From Actinomadura sp. K4S16 (GTDB lineage: Bacteria; Actinomycetota; Actinomycetes; Streptosporangiales; Streptosporangiaceae): a DNA stretch of 64,000 nucleotides. Every line of letters starts with the position of its first letter. Position 1 is the first letter of the stretch. Below, piece by piece: positions 1 to 7,344 of the stretch. Where the stretch lies: contig NZ_BDDE01000011.1 in the NCBI RefSeq assembly GCF_008327685.1, positions 186,001-250,000 on the forward strand, given 5' to 3'. A program made the translations under genes and the position numbers. The notes under the pieces are model-generated. The model was not told where the DNA came from and made no database searches. It worked only from the letters and a program-made list of their open reading frames with translations.

Positions 1-548
1 AGTCGGTGCGGCGGGCCCTGGCGATCCAGCTCATCATCAACCGGGAGTGGGGCCTGGCGATGAACGAGAACCCGCTGCAGGGGTCGTTCGTCATCGACGA
101 GCTCACCGACCTGGTCGAGGAGGCCGTGCTCGCGGAGTTCGACCGCATCAGCGAGCGCGGCGGCGTGCTCGGCGCGATGGAGACCGGCTACCAGCGCGGC
201 CGCATCCAGGACGAGTCGATGCTGTACGAGCAGCGCAAGCACGACGGCTCGCTGCCGATCATCGGCGTCAACACGTTCCGCGCGCCGGACGGCGACGACG
301 GGACGCCGCAGACGATCGAGCTCGCCCGCGCCACCGAGGAGGAGAAGCGGTCCCAGCTCGACCGGGTCCGCGGCTACCAGGACGCGCACGGCGAGGAGGC
401 GCGGGCCGCCCTCGCCGCGCTCAAGGACGCGGCCCGGTCCGGGGGGAACGTGTTCGCGGTGCTGATGGACGCGGCGCGCGTGTGCAGCCTCCAGCAGATC
501 ACCGACGCGTTCTTCGAGGTCGGCGGCCAGTACCGCCGCAACGTCTGA
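1..548 (+). CDS. B12-dependent acyl-CoA mutase (IcmF-like), C-terminal part
   Basis: This is the 3' end of a gene that starts before the window; about 180 residues are visible. The segment INREWGLAMNENPLQG, followed by a long amphipathic helix and the block GAMETGYQRG, is typical of the end of the TIM-barrel mutase domain of methylmalonyl-CoA/isobutyryl-CoA mutases. The protein ends with a helical tail and has no C-terminal B12-binding domain. That fits the fused isobutyryl-CoA mutase IcmF, in which the B12 and G-protein domains are N-terminal, better than ordinary methylmalonyl-CoA mutase. It would isomerise branched and linear acyl-CoAs with adenosylcobalamin. The next gene starts 13 bases downstream. 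The exact subfamily is inference because the N-terminus is not in view. Confidence 0.85.
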   Translation, partial: SVRRALAIQLIINREWGLAMNENPLQGSFVIDELTDLVEEAVLAEFDRISERGGVLGAMETGYQRGRIQDESMLYEQRKHDGSLPIIGVNTFRAPDGDDGTPQTIELARATEEEKRSQLDRVRGYQDAHGEEARAALAALKDAARSGGNVFAVLMDAARVCSLQQITDAFFEVGGQYRRNV

Positions 549-561
549 GGCCCGCGCGCCG

Positions 562-1332
562 ATGGCCGTCCGCGACGACACCCGCGCCCCGGCCGCCGTC
601 CCCGGCCGGGTGCGCCGCGTCGTGTCGATCGTCCCGTCCCTGACCGAGACGGTCGCGGCGACCGCGCCCGAGCTGCTCGCCGGCGCGACCGACTGGTGCA
701 CCCGTCCCGAGGGCCTGGACGTGCCGCGCGTGCGGGGCACCAAGAACCCCGACCTCGAGCGGATCATCGCGCTGCGGCCGGACGTCGTCGTCGGCAACAC
801 CGAGGAGAACCGCCCCGCCGACGTCGAGGCGCTGCGCGCGGCGGGCGTCCCGGTGTGGATGACGCGGATCCGCACGGTCGAGGAGGCGCTGGCCTCGCTG
901 CGCCGCATGCTCACCGAGGCGTGCCGGGTGCCGGTGCCCGGCTGGCTGGAGGAGGCGTCCCGCGTCTGGGCGGGCGTCGCGCCGGGGGAGCCTCGGGCGG
1001 CGGTGATCCCGATCTGGCGGCGGCCGTGGATGGTCGTCGGGCGCGACACCTTCACCGGCGACGTCCTGGCCCGCCTGGGCGTGTCCAACGTCTACGCCGG
1101 GCACTCCGACCGCTACCCGAAGATCCCCCTGGACGAGCTGACCGCGGCCGGCGCCGACCTCGTCGTCCTGCCGGACGAGCCGTACCGCTTCACCGAGGAC
1201 GACGGCCCGGAGTGCTTCCCCGGGCTCGACGTCGCGCTCGTCAGCGGCCGGCTCCTCACCTGGTACGGCCCGTCCCTCGTCGAGGCACCGGCCGCGCTCG
1301 CCGAACGGCTCGCCGCGGCCCGCCCGCGCTAG
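562..1332 (+). CDS. BtuF-like helical-backbone metal receptor protein without signal peptide
   Basis: The 256-residue product resembles the periplasmic cobalamin-binding protein BtuF: it opens with RRVVSIVPSLTET, then has two Rossmann-like lobes joined by a long helix, with the typical RPDVVVGNTEENR and GADLVVLPDEPY segments. Family members usually carry a signal peptide or lipobox and work with a BtuCD importer. This one has neither, and no importer gene lies nearby. It follows a B12-dependent mutase by 13 bases on the same strand, so it is probably co-transcribed. A cytoplasmic cobalamin or corrinoid handling role next to the mutase is plausible but inferred. The ATG at 562 is the first good start after the mutase stop. 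Confidence 0.75.
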   Translation: MAVRDDTRAPAAVPGRVRRVVSIVPSLTETVAATAPELLAGATDWCTRPEGLDVPRVRGTKNPDLERIIALRPDVVVGNTEENRPADVEALRAAGVPVWMTRIRTVEEALASLRRMLTEACRVPVPGWLEEASRVWAGVAPGEPRAAVIPIWRRPWMVVGRDTFTGDVLARLGVSNVYAGHSDRYPKIPLDELTAAGADLVVLPDEPYRFTEDDGPECFPGLDVALVSGRLLTWYGPSLVEAPAALAERLAAARPR

Positions 1333-1370
1333 CCGGGACGGCGCACGGACGCTAGCCGGGACGGCGCACG
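1327..1370. repeat. 21-bp tandem duplication at convergent gene ends
   Basis: Two perfect 21-base copies starting CGCTAGCCGGGACGG lie at 1327-1347 and 1350-1370, separated by GA. The first copy supplies the TAG stop of the BtuF-like gene and the second supplies, on the other strand, the TAG stop of the TetR gene. A single ancestral copy would make the two convergent genes share the tetranucleotide CTAG. Confidence 0.95.
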
Positions 1371-1942
1371 AACATCGCCTCCAGGCAGCGGGCCATGCGC
1401 TCGTCGAGCTCCTCGGCCGGCACGTCGATCTCCCGCGCCAGATGCTCGCGCAGCAGCGTGTACCCGTAGATGGTGGACGCGATGGCCGCCTGCACGGCCG
1501 CCACGTCCTCGACCGGCAGGTCGCCCCGCGCCGCCTCCGCGGCGAGATCCTCCCGGCCCGCGCCCCGGTTGAGCAGGACGCGGGGCCGGTCGTCGCCGTC
1601 CAGCACCAGCAGCGTCGCCAGCCGGACCGGCTCGGGATGGCGCAGGCTCGTCCAGAACAGCCGGGCCAGCCGCTCGCGCAGCGGCAGCCCGGCCGCGTCC
1701 ACCGCGTCCTCGGCGTTCGGGCGCGACCGGTGGAACAGCGCCGAGCGCAGCAGCGCCCGGCGCGACCCGAAGTACTGGTAGACCAGCCCGCGGTTGACCC
1801 CGGCCTCGTCGGCGACCTGGCGCAGGTTCAGGCCGGCGAGGACGCCGCCGCGCCGCAGCAGCGCGACCGCCGCGGCGCGCAGCGACTCCTCCGTCCCCTC
1901 CCGGTCCCGCGCCCGGGCCGCCCCGTCACGCGCGGGGACCAC
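1352..1942 (-). CDS. TetR/AcrR family transcriptional regulator
   Basis: The 196-residue protein has an N-terminal helix-turn-helix (about residues 18-65, with LNLRQVADEAGVNRGLVYQYF, the classic TetR recognition helix region) followed by an all-helical ligand domain. Its GTG start lies 17 bases inside the end of the upstream SDR gene, so it is the last gene of an acyl-CoA dehydrogenase - SDR - regulator operon. The context suggests that it senses an acyl-CoA or related lipid and represses its own operon; candidate operators lie in the AT-rich leader at 3870-3906. The ligand cannot be read from the sequence. The first few residues are Arg/Ala rich, so the true start could be slightly downstream. 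Confidence 0.85.
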   Translation of the reverse strand: MVPARDGAARARDREGTEESLRAAAVALLRRGGVLAGLNLRQVADEAGVNRGLVYQYFGSRRALLRSALFHRSRPNAEDAVDAAGLPLRERLARLFWTSLRHPEPVRLATLLVLDGDDRPRVLLNRGAGREDLAAEAARGDLPVEDVAAVQAAIASTIYGYTLLREHLAREIDVPAEELDERMARCLEAMFVRRPG

Positions 1943-2681
1943 CGGCCACGTAGATGACCTGGCCGGACACGAACGAGGCGTCGTCGCTCACCAGGAACGC
2001 GACGGTCCCGGCGATGTCCTCGGGGACGCCGACGCGCCGGACCGGGATCTCCTTGGCCGCGGCGGCCTTGAAGTCCTCGAAGTCCACGCCGACGCGGGCG
2101 GCGGTCGCGGCCGTCATCTCGGTGGCGATGAACCCTGGCGCGATGGCGTTGGCCGTCACCCCGAACCTGCCCAGCTCGATCGCCAGCGTCTTGGTGAAGC
2201 CCTGGAGGCCCGCCTTGGCCGCGGAGTAGTTGACCTGGCCGCGGTTGCCGAGGGCCGACACCGACGACAGGTTCACGATCCGGCCCCATCCGGCCTTGGT
2301 CATGTGCTCCTGCGCGGCGCGGGTCATCAGGAACGAGCCCCGCAGGTGCACCGACATGACCGCGTCCCAGTCGTCGTCGGACATCTTGAACAGCAGGTTG
2401 TCGCGGGTGATGCCGGCGTTGTTCACCAGGACGACGGGAGGGCCCAGCTCGGCGGCGACGCGCGCGACGGCGGCGTTCACCCGCGCGGTGTCGGCGACGT
2501 CCACGCCGACGGCGAGCGCGGTGCCGCCGTCCTTGCTGATCGTCTCGACCGTGCCGGCGCAGGCGGCCTCGTCGAGGTCGCAGACGGCGACGGCGAAGCC
2601 CTCCCTGGCGAGGCGGACGGCGGTGGCGGCGCCGATGCCGCGCGCGGCGCCGGTGACGATGGCCACCCGGGTTTCGGTCAT
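1926..2681 (-). CDS. Short-chain dehydrogenase/reductase (FabG-like 3-ketoacyl reductase)
   Basis: The 251-residue classical SDR has the NAD(P) motif TGAARGIG near the N-terminus, NNAG around residue 90, a catalytic Ser in VNLSSVSAL and the Tyr/Lys pair in YSAAKAG. It would reduce a 3-oxoacyl thioester or oxidise a 3-hydroxyacyl thioester. It lies 16 bases after the acyl-CoA dehydrogenase and overlaps the TetR gene by 17 bases. That placement points to catabolism of acyl-CoAs, not to housekeeping fatty acid synthesis, for which another FabG is encoded at 10391-11095. Substrate chain length is unknown. It could equally be annotated as an acetoacetyl-CoA reductase. Confidence 0.85.
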   Translation of the reverse strand: MTETRVAIVTGAARGIGAATAVRLAREGFAVAVCDLDEAACAGTVETISKDGGTALAVGVDVADTARVNAAVARVAAELGPPVVLVNNAGITRDNLLFKMSDDDWDAVMSVHLRGSFLMTRAAQEHMTKAGWGRIVNLSSVSALGNRGQVNYSAAKAGLQGFTKTLAIELGRFGVTANAIAPGFIATEMTAATAARVGVDFEDFKAAAAKEIPVRRVGVPEDIAGTVAFLVSDDASFVSGQVIYVAGGPRA

Positions 2682-2697
2682 GTGCCCAGCCCTTCCG

Positions 2698-3849
2698 TCA
2701 GACCTGGATGTCCTTGGCGATGATGGTCTTGAGCACCTCGCTGGTGCCGCCGTAGATCCGGGTGACCCGGGCGTCGGCGTACAGGCGCGCGATCGGGTAC
2801 TCCAGGATGTAGCCGTAGCCGCCGTGCAGCTGGAGGCACTTGTCGACGACGCGGGCCTGCACCTCGGTGCAGAACAGCTTGCAGACGGCCGCGTCGGCGG
2901 GGGTGAGCTCGCCGGCGTCCAGCGCCTCGATGCAGCGGTCGACGAGCGAGCGGGCGGCCTCCACCTCGGTGGCGCACTCGGCCAGCACGAACTTGGTGTT
3001 CTGGAACGACGACACGGTCTTGCCGAAGACGGTGCGCTCCTGCACGTACTTGCGGGCGAACTCCACGGCGGCGGCCGCCGAGGCGTAGGAGCTGGTCGCG
3101 ATGCCGAGGCGCTCCTCGGCGAGGTTGTGCGTCAGGTACTCGAACCCGCGGCCCTCCTCGCCGAGCAGGTCCTCCACGGGGACTCGGACGTCGGTGAACG
3201 ACAGCTCGGCGGTGTCGGAGCTGCGCAGCCCGATCTTCTCCAGCTTGCGGCCGACCGCGTAGCCCTCGCTCCTGGTGTCCACGGCCAGGATCGACAGGCC
3301 CGCCCGGCGGTTCTCCGGCGTGGCCGGGGACGTCCGCGCCACCACGAGCACCCGGTCGGCGAGGACGCCGCCGGTGATGAACGTCTTGGCGCCGTTCAGG
3401 ACGTAGTGGTCGCCGTCCCGCTTCGCCGTGGTCTGCATGCCGGCGAGGTCGGAGCCGGTGCCGGGCTCGGTCATCGCGATGGCCGTCATCATCTCGCCGG
3501 ACACGAACGGCGGCAGCCAGCGCTTCTTCTGCTCCTCCGAGCCGTACTTCAGCAGGTACGGCAGCACGAGGTTGACGTGCACCCCGTAGCCGCCGAAGCT
3601 CACGCCGGCGCGGGCGCACTCCTCGGAGATCACGGCCTGGTACTTGAAGCTGGTCTCGCCCGCGCCGCCGTACTCCTCCGGCACCTGGATGCCGAACACG
3701 CCCAGCTCGCCGAGCTTGCGGTAGAAGTCGCGCGGCGGGTGGCCCGCGTCCTCCCACTCCTCGTAGACCGGGGCCACCTCGGCCTCGATGAAGTCCCGGA
3801 TCGTGTCCCGGAAGGCCTCGTGGTCCTCGTTGAATACGGTGCGGCGCAC
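2698..3849 (-). CDS. Acyl-CoA dehydrogenase (FAD)
   Basis: The 383-residue full-length acyl-CoA dehydrogenase has the signature AIAMTEPGTGSDLAGMQTTA (residues about 120-145), then FITGG and FGKTVSSFQ. The catalytic Glu of medium-chain enzymes (in YEGT) is Gly here (IYGGTSEV), but AEERLGIA in helix G offers a Glu at the position used by long-chain and isovaleryl-type enzymes. The protein is therefore probably active, with a long or branched substrate. It introduces the first double bond into an acyl-CoA and passes electrons to ETF. It leads the operon with the SDR and TetR genes. Start GTG at 3849; the alternative starts are much shorter. Confidence 0.9.
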   Translation of the reverse strand: MRRTVFNEDHEAFRDTIRDFIEAEVAPVYEEWEDAGHPPRDFYRKLGELGVFGIQVPEEYGGAGETSFKYQAVISEECARAGVSFGGYGVHVNLVLPYLLKYGSEEQKKRWLPPFVSGEMMTAIAMTEPGTGSDLAGMQTTAKRDGDHYVLNGAKTFITGGVLADRVLVVARTSPATPENRRAGLSILAVDTRSEGYAVGRKLEKIGLRSSDTAELSFTDVRVPVEDLLGEEGRGFEYLTHNLAEERLGIATSSYASAAAAVEFARKYVQERTVFGKTVSSFQNTKFVLAECATEVEAARSLVDRCIEALDAGELTPADAAVCKLFCTEVQARVVDKCLQLHGGYGYILEYPIARLYADARVTRIYGGTSEVLKTIIAKDIQV

Positions 3850-3869
3850 GCCGTGCCCCTCTCGCCTGC

Positions 3870-3906
3870 GTTACTAACAGAACGCTAACTTAACTCGAAC
3901 AGAGTT
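3870..3906. promoter_or_regulatory. Candidate TetR operators upstream of acyl-CoA dehydrogenase operon
   Basis: An unusually AT-rich leader contains the palindrome GTTACTAAC (3870-3878) and the inverted repeat AACTC-GAACA-GAGTT (3892-3906), 21 and 43 bases upstream of the GTG. These are natural candidates for binding by the TetR protein encoded at the end of the operon. No binding evidence exists in the sequence itself. Confidence 0.4.
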
Positions 3907-3967
3907 CTAGAATCAAATACGAGAGGGTTCGTGCGCCGCCTCCGGGCGCGGCCCGGCGCTCCGCGGG

Positions 3968-5979
3968 TCAGCAGTCGGGCTCGCAGACCCGGCGCGAGAC
4001 GGCCTTGAGGAAGATCCCCTGGATCTGCCCGGGCGTCTCGGCCACGTACGCGTCGCCGTGCGTCACCTCCGCGATCCGCCGCAGCTCGTCGACGTCCACG
4101 CCCGAGCCGTAGCCCAGCATGTTGACCTGGACGGGGCGCTCCGGGTCGTACTCGCGGCGCATGTGGTCGAGGGTCTCCTCCAGGGACGGGCCCCGTGGGT
4201 CCTCGTTCCTGCCGTCCGTCCACAGCAGGACCGAGTTCACGTACTCCGGCTTGTAGGTCCGCTTCATGTAGTCGAACGCGGCCATGACCGTGTCGTACAG
4301 CCCGGTGTCGCCGTGCTCCTTCACCTGGATCCGCGCGAACGCGCTCAGCACGAGCTGCCGCCGGGTGGCCGACCCCAGCCGCTCGTTGAGGGGGCCCACG
4401 CTCACGAGCTCCCGCCAGTCCCGGTCGCCCTCCAGCTTCGTGGAGAAGACCCACTGGCCGAGCTCGCTGTCGTCCGGCAGCAGCGAGAGCCCGCCCTGGG
4501 CGGTGCGGACCGTGGACTGCAGCCGCGTCACCCCCGGCGCGACCGGCTCGTCCATGGACCCCGACACGTCGATCACGCTCAGCATCCGGATGCTCAGCGA
4601 CAGCTGCGCCCACGACTGCATGGTGCGCCGCACGTCGGCGGCGGGCGTGTCCGGGAGCGCCCGCGGCGGGCGCGGGTCCAGGCCGGTCCGCGGGGAGAAC
4701 GACGCGGGCGCCGCCCCGCCGGGCGCCCGGAAGCCCAGCCGCTGGAGGTCGTCACGGGTGGCCTTGTCCACGAGCGCCGTTCCCAGCAGCCGCGCCGCGC
4801 GCGCCTTGGCCCGGTCCTCCGCCAACACGGTGACGGGGTGGTCGAGGTAGACCGTGCCCTCCGCCGGGTGCACCGCCACCGCCGGCTCCGCCGGACGCCG
4901 CGCGTTGTAGGCGTACACCGCCTGCTCGGGCGCCAGGGCGACCGGGTAGCGGTCGGGCTTGCCCTGGCCGGCCGCGCCGAACTCGGCGAACTCGGCGAAC
5001 TCGGCCTGGACCGAGGGGGCGACGCCCTCCCGGATCGTCCGGACCACGCCGGTGAACGACGCCTCGCCGCCCGGGGCGTCCGCCAGCAGCGCGCCGGCCA
5101 GGATCAGCGAGCCCATGCCGGTCGCGCTGCGGTTCGGGTCGGGGACCTGGAGCCGGAGCAGCCGCGGCGGGATCCCCCCGCCCCCGCCGCCGGGCCCGGC
5201 TCGGCGTTCGAGGCCGTCCCGGCCGCCGCGAGCAGGTCCTTCCAGGACGGCCGCTCCGGCGCGCCGAGATCGCGCAACTGGGTCGCGAGGCCGCGCGGCA
5301 TCGCCAGCACGATCGGGGTCGAGGCGATCCCGCCCAGCCGGTCCGGGTCCCCGGGGGCCGGGGCCCGACCGGGGCCCTCGACGAGCTTGGTCCACAGCGA
5401 GGAGTCGGGGATCCAGACGTCCGGCTTCTGGGCGACCCCGGCCACGCCCTTGCCGGACAGCAGCGTCGTGACCGCGGCGGGGTCGGCGGCGCGCACCCGC
5501 GCGCGGGCGCACCGCCCGTCCACCTTGTGCCCGGCGTCGTTGAAGCGGCCCGCCGCCCGCGCCACCGCGGGCGCGACGTCCGGCGCCGCCGCCACGTCGA
5601 GCGTCACCGCGCCGTCGCCGGAGCACCCGCCGCCGGTCGAGGCGAGGGCGTAGGCGCCTAACCCGGAGAGCAGCACCAGGCCGACCGCGCCCGCCAGCGG
5701 CCCGAGCAGCACGCCGCCGACGCGCCGCGGCGGCCGCCCCCCGCCGAGGCCCCACGGCCCGCGAGCCGGCCGGGCGGCGGCGTGCGCCGGACCCGGAGGC
5801 CGGGGCGTGCGGTGCGGCCGCGTGAAGGCGTCGAACGGCTCGCCGGAGGACTCGCCCGCGCCGGAGGGCGGGAGCCCGCCCGGGCGGGAGGCGCCGAGGA
5901 AGAGGTAGGGGGACTCCGGGCCGCCCGACTCCGGCGGGGTCCGGGGTGCCCACTCAGGAACGTCGTCGTGTGCGCTCAT
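3968..5979 (-). CDS. Substrate-binding-like + VWA-domain membrane protein, apparent frameshift
   Basis: Two reading frames together encode one protein of about 670 residues. The N-terminal part (5979 to about 5180) has a Pro-rich cytoplasmic region, one membrane segment (GAVGLVLLSGLGAYAL) and the start of an extracellular solute-binding-like domain. The C-terminal part continues that domain and ends in a von Willebrand A domain with the metal-site motif DVSGSMDEP, WTDGRNED and a terminal CEPDC. The frames are out of register by one base at the C runs 5174-5185, so this is either a sequencing slip in a homopolymer or a real mutation. The start ATG at 5979 has a GGAG ribosome site. Substrate-binding/VWA proteins of this architecture are common in actinomycetes and of unknown function, probably envelope adhesion or assembly. 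Confidence 0.75.
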
Positions 5980-6440
5980 GGCCGATCTCCGTTTCCCGGG
6001 CGGGGGTGCGGGCCGTGTCGCGCCGTGGGTCGACGGCCCGCCGGTGAGACACATGGGGGATGTGTCTCAAAGGGGGCAGCTGTGATGTTCGTCTCAACGG
6101 CCGCCTCCGTCAAGGGGTGGCGGGCCCCGGGCTCCCGCTAAGCCTCCCCTCCGGCGCGGGGCGTCGGCGTCGCTCAGCAGTACGCGGCGGGCCCGGGAAG
6201 AGGATCGGTTCGCGGCCAGGACGTCTTGGGGGAGGGTGTCCGGGTGGAAGCGCCGCGACCCCCGCGGATCTGGGCGGGGAGGGCGTGAGGGGCCCGGGTT
6301 TCGGGTCGTGGCCGGACCAGGCCAGCCCGGAGGGCTTGCGTTCCGGCGGGGATGTGCCTCATCCGGGAAGGGCGGTCAAGGAGAGGTCCGCGGAGGGTCG
6401 TCCGCCGCGCCGCGCGGCTTCAAGAGTCACCGAGGACATT
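5980..6440. other. Intergenic region upstream of the VWA gene
   Basis: This is the larger part of a 619-base gap between the VWA gene start and the DUF3099 stop. It holds the VWA promoter region with a perfect inverted repeat at 6046-6068. The remainder (about 6070-6440) shows only GC-rich open frames with no recognisable protein, and I could assign nothing else to it. Confidence 0.6.
6046..6068. promoter_or_regulatory. Perfect 9-bp inverted repeat upstream of VWA gene
   Basis: GAGACACAT and its exact complement ATGTGTCTC flank a GGGGG spacer, about 67 bases upstream of the VWA-protein ATG on the minus strand. It could be an operator or a small hairpin in the leader. Confidence 0.5.
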
Positions 6441-6553
6441 GAAAAGCGGCGCCGGGTGGATACGGGGGCAATCCACCCGGCGCCGCATCATCGGTGTTCC
6501 GACGGGGGCCCGGAACACCGGCACGGGCGCTCCGACGGGGGACCAGAGCGCCG
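6441..6553 (-). ncRNA. Candidate small RNA: three hairpins with CCCCCG loops (6C-like)
   Basis: Read on the minus strand, three stem-loops follow each other. The first has a 7-bp stem (6552-6546 with 6532-6526), the second a 9-bp stem (6520-6512 with 6500-6492), and the third a perfect 16-bp stem (6486-6471 with 6461-6446) followed by TTTTC, an intrinsic terminator. All three loops contain CCCCCGT while the stems differ by compensating changes. A TTGACT (6591-6586) and TACGAT (6565-6560) pair lies just upstream, with a long 20-base spacer, and would place the transcript start near 6553. Two or more C-rich loops are the hallmark of the actinobacterial 6C RNA family; here each loop has five C, not six or more. 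Family membership is inference. Confidence 0.6.
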
Positions 6554-6598
6554 GTACAAATCGTACACCGAAACCCCCTGCGGTTAGTCAAGAGAATG

Positions 6599-6937
6599 TC
6601 ACGACCGGATTTCCGGACGCTGTCCGGAAACCGGCTTCTGTTCCCTGCGCGCGCGGTCGTCGAAGGCCGCCGGGGCGGTCGGTTCGCGCCCTCCGTTCGC
6701 GAAGATGACGGCGACGTAGGGGAGCACCACGGCTCCGACCACCATGAGGAGCGCGAGCCACCACGGCGCGCCCGCGACCGCGGCCACCACCGCCCCCACG
6801 AAGCAGATCGTGCGGACGCCCATGGACACGAGGTACCGCCGCTGGCGGCGGCCGATGTCCTCCGACATGGGGCGGGGAGCGTCGGTGACCGTGTAGACCG
6901 CCGGCTCGCGGTGGTGGCGGGGATTGACCTTCACCAT
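6599..6937 (-). CDS. DUF3099 family small membrane protein
   Basis: The 112-residue protein has the block VYTVTDAPRPMSEDIGRRQR followed by two hydrophobic segments (VRTICFVGAVVAAVAGA and WLALLMVVGAVVLPYVAVIF) and a charged tail. This is the usual layout of the actinobacterial DUF3099 family, whose function is unknown. The start was taken at MVKVNPRH because family similarity begins soon after; an in-frame upstream start at 6985 would add 16 unlikely residues. It is divergent from the dodecin gene, and the candidate C-rich-loop RNA begins about 45 bases past its stop on the same strand, so read-through into that RNA is possible. Confidence 0.8.
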   Translation of the reverse strand: MVKVNPRHHREPAVYTVTDAPRPMSEDIGRRQRRYLVSMGVRTICFVGAVVAAVAGAPWWLALLMVVGAVVLPYVAVIFANGGREPTAPAAFDDRARREQKPVSGQRPEIRS

Positions 6938-7002
6938 TCCACGGTAAGCCCATGGAGTCCGACCTGCACCGGCAGTACTGGGCAAAACATCTGGAGGAGT
7001 CG

Positions 7003-7215
7003 ATGACCGATCGCACGTACCGCGTGACCGAGATCGTGGGGACCTCGCCGGACACCGTCGAGGCCGCGATCCGCAACGGTGTCCGGCGCGCCTCGCAGAC
7101 CCTGCGCCATCTCGACTGGTTCGAGGTGACCGAGGTCCGCGGCCACATCGAGGACGGTGATGTGGCCCACTTCCAGGTGACCATGAAGGTGGGCTTCCGC
7201 CTGGAGGACGCGTGA
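7003..7215 (+). CDS. Dodecin flavin-binding protein
   Basis: The 70-residue product matches dodecin along its whole length: MTDRTYRVTEIVGTSPDTVE, an AIRNGVRRA helix, and LDWFEVTEVRG carrying the Trp that stacks on the flavin ring in family members. Dodecins assemble into hollow 12-mers that store or buffer FMN/FAD-type flavins or CoA. A GGAGGAG ribosome site lies four bases before the ATG at 7003, which makes this start firmer than the upstream in-frame one at 6952. It is a single-gene unit ending at a strong bidirectional hairpin (7271-7331). Confidence 0.92.
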   Translation: MTDRTYRVTEIVGTSPDTVEAAIRNGVRRASQTLRHLDWFEVTEVRGHIEDGDVAHFQVTMKVGFRLEDA

Positions 7216-7270
7216 GCCCGCGGTGGGCTTAGCGCCGGGGGCGCCCGGCGCCCGGACCGTCACGGCCGGG

Positions 7271-7331
7271 GGACGGCGGGAACGCCGCGCCGGGTCCGGC
7301 TCAGGGCCCGGGCGCGGCGTTCCCGCCGTCC
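7271..7331. terminator. 21-bp perfect GC hairpin between dodecin and tldE
   Basis: Arms 7271-7291 and 7311-7331 are perfectly complementary over 21 bases around a 19-base loop. It sits between two convergent genes and probably stops transcription from both sides, although there is no T tract. Confidence 0.75.
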
Positions 7332-7344
7332 CGTCCGCGGCGGC

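Noticed and set aside
549..561. Possible cobalamin riboswitch before the BtuF-like gene
   Set aside because: Only 13 bases separate it from the mutase gene, too short for any B12 box structure.
6236..6442. Short open frames in the gap between the VWA and DUF3099 genes
   Set aside because: Several overlapping frames of equal quality exist on both strands with no ribosome site or family; typical of GC-rich noncoding DNA.
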